Shown piece after piece: positions 24,759-37,086 of a stretch of 64,000 bases of DNA; within the stretch, counting starts at the first letter, position 1; each line of letters begins with the position of its first letter. The translations under genes were made by a program, and so were the position numbers. The stretch lies in contig JARKIF010000004.1 of NCBI GenBank assembly GCA_029378245.1, forward strand, positions 1,178,001-1,242,000. Reading direction: 5' to 3'. The notes beneath the pieces are model-generated. The model saw nothing but the letters and a program-made list of their open reading frames with translations, searched no databases and had not been told where the DNA came from. Source of the DNA: Roridomyces roridus (lineage: Eukaryota; Basidiomycota; Agaricomycetes; Agaricales; Mycenaceae).

Positions 24759-25500
24759 GCTGAGGGCGGAGATGAGTAAACGGCTCAAAAGTGGTACGAG
24801 ACACGACGCGACAAAAGACTAAAGACCGGCCACGTCGCCGATGCCAGTGACCCCAGTGGCGCGGCGGATGTGGCGATGTGTCGACGTGGGGCGAAGAGCA
24901 ATTTGGCTACTCACATTGAGGTTGAGGGTGGAAGACGGATGCAAAGGGCACGAGAAAACTCGAGGCTTGTGTGTCCTGCTTTGGACGGCTTATCTCAGCA
25001 TTCCACACAACCCTGCCTCGAATTGACCCGCAATCCTGCCGTATCCCGTCAATGCTCTTCTTCTTCTCCATGCTGGCCTTATTCCTGGCGATCCCGGCGT
25101 TCTTTGGCCTTGAATGTCTTTTTTTCCCCGCTGCATTGGAACTGCTTCCCGGTTTTTGCGCAAGTATGGTCTTTCCGGGTTGAGAACGCGGAGACTTGGT
25201 TTCGACATCCTTCAGCCTCTTTCACATATCTTTTTCCTTGTTCTACCCACCTGGGTCGGTTCCCAATTTTTTTCGTGTCAAGCATGATGTCTTTTTCGCC
25301 TCTCCCGAAATTCTCCACACCATATCATCGACTCGGACGTCAAACAAAAACCTCATTCGCCTCGAAGATGTCAATCCACGGTGACCCACGCCGCTCCTTC
25401 GCTCGCCGTTTTCGGTTTTCATTTCCTCACCGATGATGCCATAGCGCAGATCGCTGCTTAAAAGCAATCCTCCACTCCCGTCTTGGAGCCCAAATCCAAC
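24759..25500. other. Intergenic between tubulin 3 and microprotein gene
   Basis: Should hold the tubulin promoter (right of 24758) and the promoter of the microprotein gene. The stretch at 25040-25340 is pyrimidine-rich, as expected for a fungal core promoter. No additional gene is supported. Confidence 0.4.
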
Positions 25501-25844
25501 ATGGGGTACGCGATCTACCTACCCCTCCCTCACATCCCACTAACCCCCAATCTGCAGCGTCATCTTCTCCTGCATAGCCGGAATCTTTGCCTGCATCGGC
25601 GACTGTATAATGAGTATCATCAGCCTGATAGCAGGATGCCTCGAATGCATCATAGCCAGTGCGTTTCTCTCCATATCGCGTCCTCAAAACACTACTGATT
25701 GCGCTCCAGCCATCGCAGACTGCCTCGCCGCGATAGCCAACTGCCTTACATGCGGAGCTTGCTCGTGCGTTTACCTGCCGTGTTCATCTCGTCCTCTGTA
25801 ACTCATCCCTCAACAGAGGTAGAAGGAGTAGAGCCGCTGTCTGA
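25501..25844 (+). CDS. Cys-rich hydrophobic microprotein, 62 residues
   Basis: Four exons (25501-25505, 25558-25658, 25710-25764, 25817-25844) join in perfect phase into a 62-residue protein. It starts MGVIFSCIAGIFACIGDCIM, continues through a second hydrophobic stretch with CLECIIATIADCLAAIANC, and ends TCGAC followed by a basic SGRRSRAAV tail. It has nine cysteines spaced along an otherwise Ile/Ala-rich, amphipathic sequence and a glycine at position 2. No cleavable signal peptide is evident. A membrane-associated or lipid-modified protein is an inference; I recall similar small conserved fungal proteins of unknown function but cannot name a family. The five-base first exon and the short length make it easy for automatic annotation to miss. 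All three introns have GT..AG ends. Confidence 0.75.
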
Positions 25845-26515
25845 ACACGGACCCCGAGATGATGAGATGATTGACCCGTTCTCGGGGTCCTACGAATCAA
25901 ACCCTAACGACTAGTTATATCCTGGAATAATGACCCATACCCTTGCAATTCTCTGTTCTGAAGATATACGCCAGCTTCCGTCATCGTTAATTTAGGCCAG
26001 CCTCATCAGGAAGTTCAGTTTAGAAACAGACTCACATCGGGACCCGCACGCCCGAGGCTCCGACCCCGAACCCCGAGCCCAGTTTGTCACCCACAGCGCA
26101 GTAACTTGGCACACGATATTATTCTGTACACAGCATGTAGGCGGTAGATCTATACAATCGGCGGACAACACGATCATATCTACAAGAGCGGTGAGTGGAG
26201 TGGATGGGGGAGAGTCTCTGGCTGTGCCGAGTGAGTGGATGGAAGGGGAACGATGGAGCACTAGCTATAACTAGGGATGGATGGGTAGGAGGACAATCGC
26301 CTCAGCGACGACAAGAGGGTGGGGAGGGAGAGGGAATCAAGAAGTTAGCGGGATGTTTCTCTAATAAGTGAGGGGTGATAATATATCGTACGTAGATGTA
26401 TGGTGAGAGTAAACAAGCAAGGGAGATGGGGAGGAGCAAGGCGCATACAGATACGGTAGATGGCAAGCAATTAAATGTATACTTTTTCTCTGGACAAGCC
26501 TGCGCACCAGGCGAG
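25845..26515. other. Convergent 3' region
   Basis: Holds the 3' ends of the microprotein gene and of the minus-strand zinc-finger gene. A short palindrome-like pair of ctcggggtc / gaccccgag blocks lies at about 25850-25890. No gene is supported. Confidence 0.4.
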
Positions 26516-28468
26516 TTAGCCCATCTGCACGTCCACCTGTGTTTGCGGTGTCCCCGACTGCGACTGTGATGGGGTATACCACCCCGCGGCAACCGCCTGC
26601 TGGTACTGAGCATACTGCGCCCGTTGCAGCTGCAGCTGTTGTGCAAGATACTCGGGTGTTGGCTGCTGCGGCAGCACTGGGCGTCGTGGCAGGCGGCGTA
26701 AACGGTGTGGCTTCCTTCTTCCCCGTGCTCTTCGTCGCCGTCGCATTTGTAGGCGTAGCCGCAACAGCCTGATATGCGGTAACAACGTGCTGCCCCAAGC
26801 ATAGGCTGGCGTCGTCGCCGTGGTCGTGGTGGCATTCACTGCACTCGTGCTTGCGCTCGCACTACTTGCAGCCGCCTTGCCCGCGCCTCCGCCAGGCTTC
26901 AAACACCCATGGACTCCACCGGCCAAGAGGCTGAGCCCAACCGCACCGTGGTCGCCCGAATGCTGGTAATGATACCGCAGACCATTCATATTCTTATACC
27001 GTCGTGAACAGTCGCCGACACCGCACGCAAACGGTCGCACACGGGCCTCGACTTCGTTGATCTCCGCTTGTGAAAGCCCGGCGGACTCGGTGTTCGCCTC
27101 CTTGGGCGTTGCCGCGGCAGACGAGTCATCTTCCTCTTCGGTGACAGTGGCAGCCGCAGTCGCACGCTTTCGCTCCAATAGAGCACGCACGGCTTCGACG
27201 TCCTTGGCGGGACCGAAGTTGCATGAGCCATGAGTCATATGATATTTCAGACCATTAGCCTGCTTGTAGGATTTGCTGCAGTTGGGCTTGGGGCAACGGA
27301 AGGGCTTGTGCGGAAGGAGAATCGAGGGGGCGGCGGGAGTAGGGGTGGAAGAGACAGATGAAGCCACGGATGAGGATGTGGCCATCGGAGTCGAGACACG
27401 TGAAGGAGCAGCAGATATTGGCGACGCAACGGGCGGTGACGGCGGAGTGCGCTTCGCTTTCGGAGGTTTGCTGCTGGTGCTCGCGACAGGAGTGATTGTG
27501 CTGGTGCTAGCGACAGGCTCGGGCTCGGGCTGGAGCTCCTCTCCGGTCGCAAACACGAGCGCGGGAGCAATAGCGTTGGAGTCGGGGGTGAATTCAGCGA
27601 TTTCTTGAGACGGAGTTCCGTTCGGACTGTCGTAGTCGCTATTATACCGGGCATAGGCGTTGAAAGGAGCCGGGCCACGCGCGGAGAGTGGTGTGTGCAT
27701 GCCCTCCCGGAAAGGGAATCCGACATTCAAGGAGAGATTGAGTGCAGGACGCTGGACATGAGAGATCAGGACTCCATTGATAACGGCGCTTTGAGACTGA
27801 CCTGGACGCCACTCTCAGAGATGGAGGGAGAAGGGGCACGCGAGGTGACGGTACTCGTGGGAGCGGTTGATGGTGGAGGCGGGGACGAATCATCGTAGTC
27901 AAGGCCGAGGTCCATGTCATCCGTGTCGAAAGGCGTCGAGTAGGCCGGCTGGTGGTTTGGGGGCTGAGAGGCGGTGGTTGGCTGGGGCATCTCGGGTGGG
28001 TTCGTCTGCGGGTTGAACGGGACCTGAATCTGCGGCGGCTGGGAACGGTCGACGACAACGATGTGGACCTCCTCAAAGTGCTCGAGCAGGGCATGGAGGT
28101 CGGGCAAGTGTGTCCCACAGCATGTGTAGTTGCGGCACAACTCGCCCTGGCGGTCGAAGATGTTCCACGCGTTCAGGATCGACGAGTCTTGCGGCGACTT
28201 GACGGGGCTGTCGAGATTGTTAGCAGCATCGTGGGCTTCTGGGCGTGTCAACATACTCGTACGAGCCAACGAGCATCGCAGTCGGGGACTGGCTGGTGCA
28301 ATACTGTGCACCGAAGCTGCCCGCACGCCATGAGATGGGGGAACCAAGGAAATGGCGGGTGTAGCTAGCGGGGTTGAAATGGCCGCTGTCGCCATTGTAG
28401 GAGCCCTGGTCCATATTGTAGTCTTGCTGGGCATGGGCAGCGAGAGGGAGAGCAATGGGTTCCGACAT
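26516..28468 (-). CDS. Sfp1-like C2H2 zinc-finger regulator
   Basis: Predicted nuclear transcription regulator. Exons: 28257-28468, 27802-28207, then 27751 down to the stop at 26516. Three zinc-finger-like parts are visible. The first is an N-terminal one (CRNYTCCGTHLPDLHALLEH with FEEVH). Then come two C-terminal fingers with the arrangement of Sfp1, FRCPKPNCSKSYKQANGLKY-HMTHG and FACGVGDCSRRYKNMNGLRY-HYQHSGDH, separated by an acidic linker. In yeast, Sfp1 controls ribosomal-protein and cell-size genes; the same role here is inferred. Between them lie Ser/Pro/Thr-rich disordered stretches, and the tail is Gln-rich (EYLAQQLQLQRAQYAQYQQA). In the region of about 26640-26810 another frame (QAVAATPTNATATKS, TPFTPPATTPSAAAAA) looks more protein-like, so a pair of compensating indels or an extra intron is possible there. 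Confidence 0.8.
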
Positions 28469-31400
28469 GGTAATGGTGAGCAGACAACCCGCGTCTGAGT
28501 ATTATGATTGGTCCATTTGATTCCTAAGCTCCGCTGATTCCACGTTCCAAATCCGGAAGTTTGCCTCTGCCGTGAAATCTTATTACCCTTCCGTTAGGCT
28601 TTCTTTCGCCTCCACTAGTGCTCGCCGCTGCCTTGCTCGACGACGATGCACCCTCCCCCCGCCATGTCCGCCGACACCGATGCATGGGCTGCTTAAACCA
28701 ATTTCCAATCCTCAAACACGCCTTGGTCACCATCACGATTTACCACTCGCTTAGGCCTCGCGCCCCTCAGGGTTGGGTTTATCCCCATCTGTGCTCCCGT
28801 CGCGTGGCAGACATTGAAATTCCGCGTCCCGGCCGCTCTCTGTTGTCGCGATTCGATGCCCACGACGATAATTCTACTCGACGTAGGGTTCCTTCTCAGC
28901 TTGTGAACGATCGAGAAAGCCGATGCGACCAAGACCCGACGTTTCACGACCCCTCACCGTATGGCAGCAGTTATGATACTTCTTGTCACCAATCTCCGCT
29001 GGCCCTGGTCGCTCGTCACCAGGACGGCGTGAAATCGGGGTAATTTCAGCACTTGATACCGACGAACCTTGAGCTATTTCACGACCTTATCGACCTGAGC
29101 TTCTGCGCGTGTCCAGCGCGTTCACCTCTGGTGGCCTCACGGACTGTGCCGACGACAGTGCCGTACCGTGAAATATTCCCATTGAGATGATGCCTATCTT
29201 CTTCCAGTCTTCCGCCATGAAGTCTGCAAGAATGAAAAGTATCCCTGCGCAAACCTTGATTTAACCCAAAACCAACCTACAAGCTAGTCCGGATCATCTT
29301 CCTACCGGTTCAACACGACGCCGGTGTCCTGTGTACGTCCAGCCACTCACAGCCCAGGTCATAATTAAATTCTCAGGACCCACACTCTCCTTCTATCCCA
29401 CCACCACCTGCTAGTCCGTGTTGCTCCGGCTTCTCCGGTCGATGCACTCTCGTGACTCGAAAACCCCACAATGATCTTAGCCTTAGCGATGCTCCAAGTC
29501 ATGTTGAATAATCTCCAGCTCGGGCTCAGATCTCTGGTCCGAATCACTGCCCCAACTAGCAATTGCCATTTTTGATCGTCTTCCGAGTCCCAAGTATCGT
29601 TCGCGGGAGAAGAAATTGTTTTTTTGCTGAACCACCCTAGTGGCGTCAAAGGGAAGGCGCGGAAACCCAGCAGTGAGTATGTACCGATCTGCGTTTCTGT
29701 CGGCGCTGCTGGCCAATCACATACGAGTTACATCCCACCGATGCCTTCTGCTCGTTCACACCACAGCATGCTTCTATTCCCCCATATCAGGACACTCTCT
29801 GCTGAGGCTGACATTATGCTTACCGCTTACAGACGGATTCAACTGCAACGCAGTTCACTTGAATTGGCGTTACATCCGGCCGCCGCCAGTGGCCAGCCTA
29901 GCCTATCTCGGGGTCAGTGCGACATGAAATGTTCTCTTCGCCGCGCCAAATTTCCAAACCCCTTCCCAGCAGATTTAGGGTCATCGAACTGATACATCCG
30001 TGGTTCAAGTTAAATTTACTTCGTCCTCGAGATCTCAAACGGCGCCGTTCGATATCAGGTGACTGTCCGTAGCTTCACGGGAGAAGACCGCCAAAAATCC
30101 TATTCATCGTCAACCGTCCACCGACATGGATTTTTGTTGGTCGACCCTTCGTCGCGAGGCTGTTGCAAACCTGCTCGAGCTCTTGTTCTCTGAGAGACCC
30201 TCCCATGGAAAATTGTATGCATGTACGTGCCATCGAAGTCGGCGGTTCCCAGAGCTTTTACCGATAGAACGGACGCAACGAACGGACGCAGCCGGTGGTT
30301 CAAGTATTTTGGGCGAATCAATGCATTGACGAATCTTGGCGCCGTTCAATCTCAGCCCAACCACACGCTGCCAGCCAGCTGACTTTATCTCCTTTTGGGT
30401 GACCCTCTGCAGCTCGCGGGAGAAGCCCCATGTCTACGTATGTTTGGCTCGCGTTGCATTTTTCCTTGGCTGATGACAATTGCCTATTTGAAAGGCCGCC
30501 GTGGCGAAGCAAGTTCTTTGTGGTGGTTGAAATTCCAGGCTGGTTCAACTTCTCCGCCTACAGATGCCTTGATCTACTTGTGCCGTCGATTTGTGGTTCA
30601 GCTCCATAGGCGTCCAAGGTAACTTTTTCGGTTTAAGGAGACCTCAGGCATCGCAGCATGTCTGCCTGGCGGGTCCTTTCAATTCTTTCGCATACAAATG
30701 TACGCACGTGGGATGAACTTTATTTCTTCACCAAAGCAGCACAATCAAAAGACTTCCTCCGTTTCGATGAATCCCTCGATTTACACCCTTGCATGCTCAT
30801 TGGACGCGACAAATCTGTCAAACCGCGGTGAGTACATTTTCCCCCTTCTTCATTACTGTTTACCGGCGTCGTAAAACCGCCGCTCGTTTCATAGGCTTGA
30901 CGACGCATGAACAAAGACGTCGTGAATGTCTCGGGGTACTGCGTGCAATTTCGTGTGCCTGCTCAGCATTTTATTCGACCTGCACGCTTTCGAGGACCGA
31001 TTTTTAGCGGCTGAATGTTTTCTCCATGTCCACCCTGTCATCTGTGGCCAACTCGGACCCTTCTAGAAGAGATGTGGCTGCTGCGCATGCACGATATCAA
31101 TTGTCATCCCCAACTCTCGAGCTCCTCTGAGCAAACTCCCTTTTGCAGAAGCAACTTGGTTTATTACAACCGGTGCACCATTTTCAGGCCGCCAGACGCC
31201 CAGCGCCAACTCGAGGAAGAAGACTCGTACCAGATATCAGAATTAGCTGATGGATCCTCTCGAGTGGACACATGGAGAATTCATTTCCATTTTGCTGCCG
31301 CTGCAGGGTGGAACCTGGTATATTTTTGCCTTGTAAAACTGTCGGCTTATCCATCCTCACACGAAAAAACATACAACTCCGACGACTTCTCGGGCGCCCT

Positions 31401-31639
31401 TGCCAGAAATCTCATATTGGTTGGCTGGAATTTCGCGTGGGCCAGTGTCTTCGGTTTTTGGCTGCTTTGTCCCAGTACGCCGGGATCATATCGCCAGGGT
31501 TTTCGACAGAAGAACGAGGCAGCAAACATCTCCGTTTGGCCATTAATTTGCACTCGTAGCCCAGCCCAGCCCAATCTCGTGTCCAGCAGGTTCCGGAGAT
31601 ACGGCTCGACTAAACCTGCTAAGACTGCCCGGGGTTTCT
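28469..31639. other. Gene-poor stretch, left part
   Basis: Contains the promoter of the zinc-finger gene near 28469-28700. Beyond that I find only short open frames without motifs or consistent splice signals. No RNA gene was recognised. Confidence 0.4.
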
Positions 31640-32850
31640 TGGCGGAAGGGCCCTCAATGTGCAGCCCCCTTTTCGCGAGGGGATCGATTACTCGCTGGCG
31701 AATACAGCGAATGTCCACAATAATGGCGCAAGACTTACGCCGCCGGCCTGAACTTGCGGTCGTACGCTTCGCAAGCGTGTCGTCGACAGGGTGTACAATG
31801 CCCAACGAATATTTCACTGCACTCAAGTAGTCCATAGACGCCAATCGAGCCGTTGACAGTCCAACGAGATTTGCAAGTCGGCACATCGTCACTTCGAGAT
31901 TGAGCGTGCCGGTGGCTAGGTAGCTCATGTCGCCCTGGACTCGCGGCAGTTCGTTTCCCAAGCGCGCCGGCGACAACTAGACCCAATCACCAACTGGGCA
32001 GGACGAGGGCATGGAGAGTACAGTGCGTAGACGGTGCAGCCCCTTTTCGCGAGGACGCCGTCGATTAATCAGTGAATACAGCGACTGTCGTGGATCGACA
32101 ATAATGCACGCCACCGCCGTGAATTTGCGGTCCCACTGACTCATACTTTGCGCAAGCGACTGGGGCGATAGGGTGTATAATGGCTGGCGAATGGTTCACA
32201 CTCGAGATGGCGCACAACTCAAACCGCCGCCCTCAACTTGCGGTTGTAGGCTGCATAATCGAGTCGGCGACAGGGGTGTATACCGACGAATAGCTCCTAG
32301 CATTCGATAGATGCTAAGCATGGTGAGTGCTGCCTCTCGCGGAGTCCAACGAGATCTAAGGCATGACCAGGTATCGACAATCGCACTGGCCCATGTCACC
32401 GTACGCTTAACAAGCGAGTCGGCGACAACTAGACCCAATCACCAAGTGGGCAGGACGAGGGCATCCAGAGTACAGCCATAGCGAAGCCAGGGCATCGACA
32501 ATCGCACTCGCCCATGCCGCCGTACACTTGACAAGCAAGTCGGCGACATCTAGACCCCAATCACCAAGTGCGCAGCACGAAGGCGTCGAGAGTCCAACGA
32601 GATCTGAGGTCATGGGCAAGCCGGGACATCGCGCAAGCGTCGTGTTCACTGGCTCACACCTCCGCCACAGCTTTGCAGCCGTACGCTTCACAAGCGAGTC
32701 GGCGGCACTCCAGTCAATACACCCATTTACCGAGGGCGCAGGACGAGGGCAGCGAGAGTACAGCCATGGCCAAGCCAGGACATCGACAATCGCCGAGGGG
32801 TGGCTCGCGGAGCCGGCCTGAATGCATCGATCGGGTACGGTGACGGGATG
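31640..32850. repeat. Decayed tandem array, unit about 110-160 bp
   Basis: A motif of the form tacgcttNNcaagcgNgtcg, itself an imperfect palindrome (cgctt..aagcg), recurs at about 31758, 32138, 32399, 32520 and 32681, with a weaker match near 32243. It is followed by either a gacagggtgtata block or an actagacccaatcaccaag block. The unit between 32399 and 32520 is about 121 bp and the next about 161 bp. Other repeated words are gggcaggacgagggcat, agtccaacgagat and catcgacaatcgca. The minus strand shows peptide-like echoes (VADSLVKRTxxWASAIVD) but with stops, so coding origin is uncertain. Confidence 0.75.
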
Positions 32851-33687
32851 GAATATAAGTGGCGAGGTGGTGGATGGGCACCAGTTTCGGGCTGGAAATT
32901 TCCTTGAATTCGACGTCGCGATAGTCCAAGCTCGTGTTGTCGGAGGAGAATAAATTCTGGGCCGTACATACCGCTCGAGAGCCCTCTCAGTTCTGGCGGG
33001 GTCGTGTGCCCTGCTTCTCCCTTGTTGTTTTTTTCTTTCCAATCCAGTGGGACCACGCGGTCTGAGCCACTGAAGGAAGTTGGTGCAAGAGGCCGTCGTA
33101 TATCAGGAGCGAAAGCGACTCGATCGATGTTCCGAGCCAAAAAAGATTGCTGGACGTTGTGGCGCCTTGCCTCGTGTCGGCCGAAGATCGAATAAATTTC
33201 AACCCCGCCAGCTGACGGTGATTTGCCACGATTTTCAACCCAAGAAATATGTGGGAAGCGCCGAGCGTTGTGAATTCAGTCAGACACCGAGGCCTCAGGC
33301 GCCTCAAAAGGCACTGAAGACAGCGAATGGAACATGTTCAAAGAGATTGAAAGCAGAGCAGTTTCGGGTGAACGATAAACAGAAATTGATGGAATCACTG
33401 CCGAGTATTCGATCATTGTCCTCGGTCCGCGGATTCCGAAGTCAGCGGCCCGCTTCATCGTTTGCGTCGACCACTTTTCATGCCTTTGCTTCAATGCCAC
33501 GCTTGTTGAGCTCGCAACTCGAATTGCTTTCTTCATCTTCAATCTGCCAGTTTCCCTCTCTGTCGATCTGCACCGATGTTGTTCCTAACCTTCATGATGT
33601 AACACCACTTTTTATTATCCGGCTTTTCGGCCAAGGCCCGCCCCACTCACACGAGCCCCCCACACCTCATTGCCTTGTTCTGCGACA
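32851..33687. other. Upstream region of the DMT transporter gene
   Basis: No gene is supported. The final 200 bases before the ATG at 33688 are pyrimidine-rich with an ccttcatgatgtaacacc block, consistent with a promoter. Confidence 0.35.
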
Positions 33688-35357
33688 ATGCCATCCGAGT
33701 CCCGCAATCCCTACGTCGCTTTAACCCCAGACCACGCGGATTTCGCGTTGAGGTCGTTCGAGGAAACCCCAGCCTTGATCAGCACGCGGCCTCTCTCAGG
33801 GGAAGACCACATTCACACCAAGCCAACGAGATTACAGTCTTTACTCAGCTGCTTCCACGATTTCGTTTCTCTCAATGCTGGTCTTCTGCTCGTCATGGCG
33901 GCGTCTGCCGTCTTCTCTGTCGTCAACCTCGCGGTCAAACTCGTGCAGAATCTAGGAGAACCGGTATCGACTGCAGAGGTGCGTAGATTAAAAATTGACG
34001 TGTGCAATTACTGACATTCTTCAGCTTATAATCGTTCGCATGGTGTGTGGTTCAACTTGCCTCTTGTCATTCATTGCCTGACTTTGTGCAGGGGATCACT
34101 TATATCTGCAGCGTGGCCTACATGCAAGTTATCATCTCGTTCTTATCAACCACCTTCGCGTCAACGGCGTTCTACTAGGCTAATACAAAAAGTGCCGGAT
34201 CCTTACCTAGGACCGAAGGAGGTTCGACTTCTCCTGATGCTGCGCGGTTTCACCGGGTACGCCATCCCACCTTCAATTTTCGATTTCCGGCTCCAGCTAA
34301 CACGACAAAGGTTCATCGGCCTCTTTTCAGTTTACTTCAGTCTCCAATATCTGTCGTTGGCGGACGTTACCGTTCTCGGATTTTTGGCTCCAATGTGCAC
34401 GGCCATGACTGGCAGTTTCTTCCTCAAGGAAAATTTTACGTTGAAGGAAGGACTTGCGAGTTGTATGTCCTTCCTCCATTCTGTTATTACGATTCACTGA
34501 GACGGTCGATTAGTGTGCAGTTTAATGGGTGTGGTGCTCATCGCGCGACCCGAGTTTTTGTTCGGGTCTCAAACCGATTCTTCGCCGTCCGAGGAGGATA
34601 ATAGAATGTTGGCCATTGGGTTAGTGCATTGGATGGCTATGACGGTTTCTCCTGATTTTTTTTTGGCAGGGTAACCCTTCTCGGAGTCATTGGTTCAACC
34701 GCTTCTAGTACGTCGATCCCACCTTCCTTCAAATAAACCCCTACAATCAAATTCCAGTGACGACTATTCGCGCCATCGGCCAACGTGCACACCCCATGCA
34801 CCTGCTTGCCGTTTTCTCGATGCAGTCCGTGATCGCTGCATCCATATTGTCAGTTCGCGTTATCCCCATCTACTAACCATGTTGAAAATCTCCTATTTGA
34901 AAGTATGATCGCAGGAAGACTACCAGTGGTACTCCCAATCACCTGGGAATGGGTTGGGCTTTTTGCCGTCATAGGGATTCTTTCCTTCGTCGCGCAGATC
35001 CTCCTCACGATGGGATTTCAGCGTGAGCAAGCGGGTCGGGCGAGTATGGCGTTGTACACACAGATTATCTTTGCGTCGATTTTAGAGCGCGTCGTCTTCC
35101 ATACGACGCCAACGTTCCTCTCGCTACTCGGCACGTCGATCATCATGGTGTCTGCAATATACGTAGCGGTGCGTGTCCCGTTATCCATTTTTCAACAAAT
35201 AAACAATTGATTCCGAATATAGCTCGCCAAGAAAAATACCTCGAACGAAGAGAAGCTGGAGGGGGAGGAGGATGTAGCGCTTGAAGAGGGTTTACTGGAG
35301 GCGTCGAAACATCGAAACGAGTCCTCTCGTTCGTCAATGAGTGAGGACCAGATGTAG
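33688..35357 (+). CDS. DMT-superfamily transporter (EamA, SLC35G-like)
   Basis: Predicted ten-helix membrane transporter with two EamA repeats, similar in layout to SLC35G1-type proteins; substrate unknown. Nine or so exons were joined by frame. An N-terminal cytosolic stretch of about 55 residues precedes the first helix (NAGLLLVMAASAVFSVVNLA). Then come VRMGITYICSVAYM, DPYLGPKEVRLLLMLRGFTG, the hallmark FSVYFSLQYLSLADVTVLGF-LAPMCTA, FFLKE, and a second repeat with HLLAVFSMQSVIAAS, WVGLFAVIGILSFVAQILLT, GFQREQAGRASMALY and the final helix. The tail is acidic. One intron begins with GCAAGT after the codon for Tyr in SVAYM (about 34131) and ends CTAG; using it restores the family sequence exactly, whereas reading through gives a stop. 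The start is the first ATG in frame with the first exon. Confidence 0.8.
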
Positions 35358-35485
35358 ATTAGTTGGATTGTAACATTCCTCATTTTCGAGCGCATACAAA
35401 GAAATAAATTGCGATACAACTACATTCCAGGTTCGTACGGTACATCTTACACGGTGCTGATCGATTCAATACTCAATTGCCCGAC

Positions 35486-36420
35486 TCACTCCGACAGCAT
35501 TTTCAACGCAGCCTCCTACGATGCATCAAGAACAGGAAAAGAAAAAAATTTGCGAAGTTTCGTACCAAGAAAACATCAACCAGAGCACCCACCCAATCAG
35601 CGGGCCCCTCGCCGGTAACCGACAAGTCGAGCGGCACCAACGGTTCCGTCAGTGAAGCACTATTATTGGCGTTTCCCTCTTCCTGTACAAATTATCAGCG
35701 GCTTCATCGCAAACAGCAGAATTTACTCACGACTTGTATAACCTCTGGAGACCATTCTCGCAAAGAATGAGGAGTATTGGGAGGCGTCGAACCGGGACCT
35801 GGTGATCCGTGGGAGACAGGCAGCAAGGGAGGAAGGTGGTCTGCTGCCACCCCGAACAAGTTGAACCGGAGAATGAGGCACTGTGAAAAGTCGACGACGT
35901 ATCCGTCTTGATTGTCTCGCGTCATTTTGGAGACCTCGAGCTGTACGAAACCTGAACAGTTTTTTTTTTCAACCAAATGATCGAGTAGAAAGGATGGTGT
36001 GTGCGCACCACTCTCATGAGCCCGGGGACTCAGGAAGCCAGTGTATTCTGGGATGTCCGAGATGAGGTGTTGGGTTTCGGGGCGGTGAGAGTCCATAACG
36101 TGTCTTGAAACCCAACAATTCGCGCTTTCGTCGAGCAAAGGGGGACGGAATGTCAAGCACAACGCCGTGATGGGCTGCCCAGGATGTGTTTCCCAGCAAA
36201 TGTAGAAAACCTGGACGAAAAATCCATAAGACTAGATTGAATATTTCGGACAACGCACTGTGCCCTCGAGGATGTGATAGCTGGCTTCGACGTAGCAATC
36301 GCCCCGCGTAACGGGGCCGTGGCGGAGCTTGTTGCCGTGCTCGTCTTGCAGCCACGCGTCGACGTGTCCGCCGAGTCGATGAATCAAGTTGTCGAGGGGA
36401 GAATAAGTGAGACCGGGCAT
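35486..36420 (-). CDS. Unknown 262-residue protein
   Basis: Minus-strand gene in four exons (36259-36420, 35731-36210, 35566-35682, 35486-35515); phases close to give 262 residues. It opens MPGLTYSPLDNLIHRLGGHV and has a compact beta-rich front half (VDAWLQDEHGNKLRHGPV, YHILEGTVFYICWETHPGQP). A middle part is rich in aromatic and Pro residues, and the end is a short helix (DWVGALVDVFLEAALKMLSE). No signal peptide or membrane segment is seen. The front half has some likeness to basidiomycete DUF7918-type proteins, but this is only an impression. An in-frame stretch upstream of 36420 has no ATG, so that start was chosen. Confidence 0.55.
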
Positions 36421-37086
36421 TCGAATACAGGAAGAGGATCTCGACTTGCACTGGACATTAAAAGGATGAATCTGCGCAATGTGAGATGAAAACCGATTCA
36501 GAGAAGACTCCTTTGTAACGCGTAACGACCGTAACGGCTCATGGAAGGAGCTCGAGCAAGAAATCAGAAAGTTCCCTACTTCCGCAGTGACACTCTGTTT
36601 GCGTGGGAGGACTCGCTTGAACCGGAGGACAGCATCGGCGGTATTCCTGTCGCAGATCTTGATTGCTCGACGGAACAAGACCAAGTCGCCGATGCTCCGC
36701 AGAGTTCACGAGCAGAGCAATCAAGGTTTCCGTAGATTCGGACTGACTATGGTGTGCCGAACCTCCTCACTGCATGACAAGGGATTCACTTTTTAATGGC
36801 TGTTACGGCGTGGAGTGGAGCAGGCAAAGGGGTTATCACCCCAGGCGACGACGAGCCGCGATGATTCGTGATATGCGGATGGATACCGTGGCCATAGATG
36901 CTATTGGGCGCTGGCTGTTGGTGGTGGCGAAGGAGGATATTCTCGTGTATAGCAGAGAGAAAAAACGCGGGAGCAAAATTTCAGGGACAAGCACATCGTG
37001 GTTGTGGCGAACAAGCCCGAGTCCATCAATTGATTTTACATACTAGTTTCTTTCCTTCCCGTCCACCTGCTCGCTCGTCCCAGCCC
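36421..37086. other. Divergent intergenic region
   Basis: Promoter region shared by the unknown minus-strand gene and the disordered protein gene. Short frames here lack support. Confidence 0.35.

Noticed and set aside
28618..29043. 141-codon plus-strand frame upstream of the zinc-finger gene
   Set aside because: Begins with GTG rather than ATG and shows no domain-like sequence.
32407..33042. 211-codon minus-strand frame in the decayed tandem array
   Set aside because: Its apparent repeats come from the DNA repeat itself; neighbouring units have stops and frameshifts, so it is not annotated as a gene.
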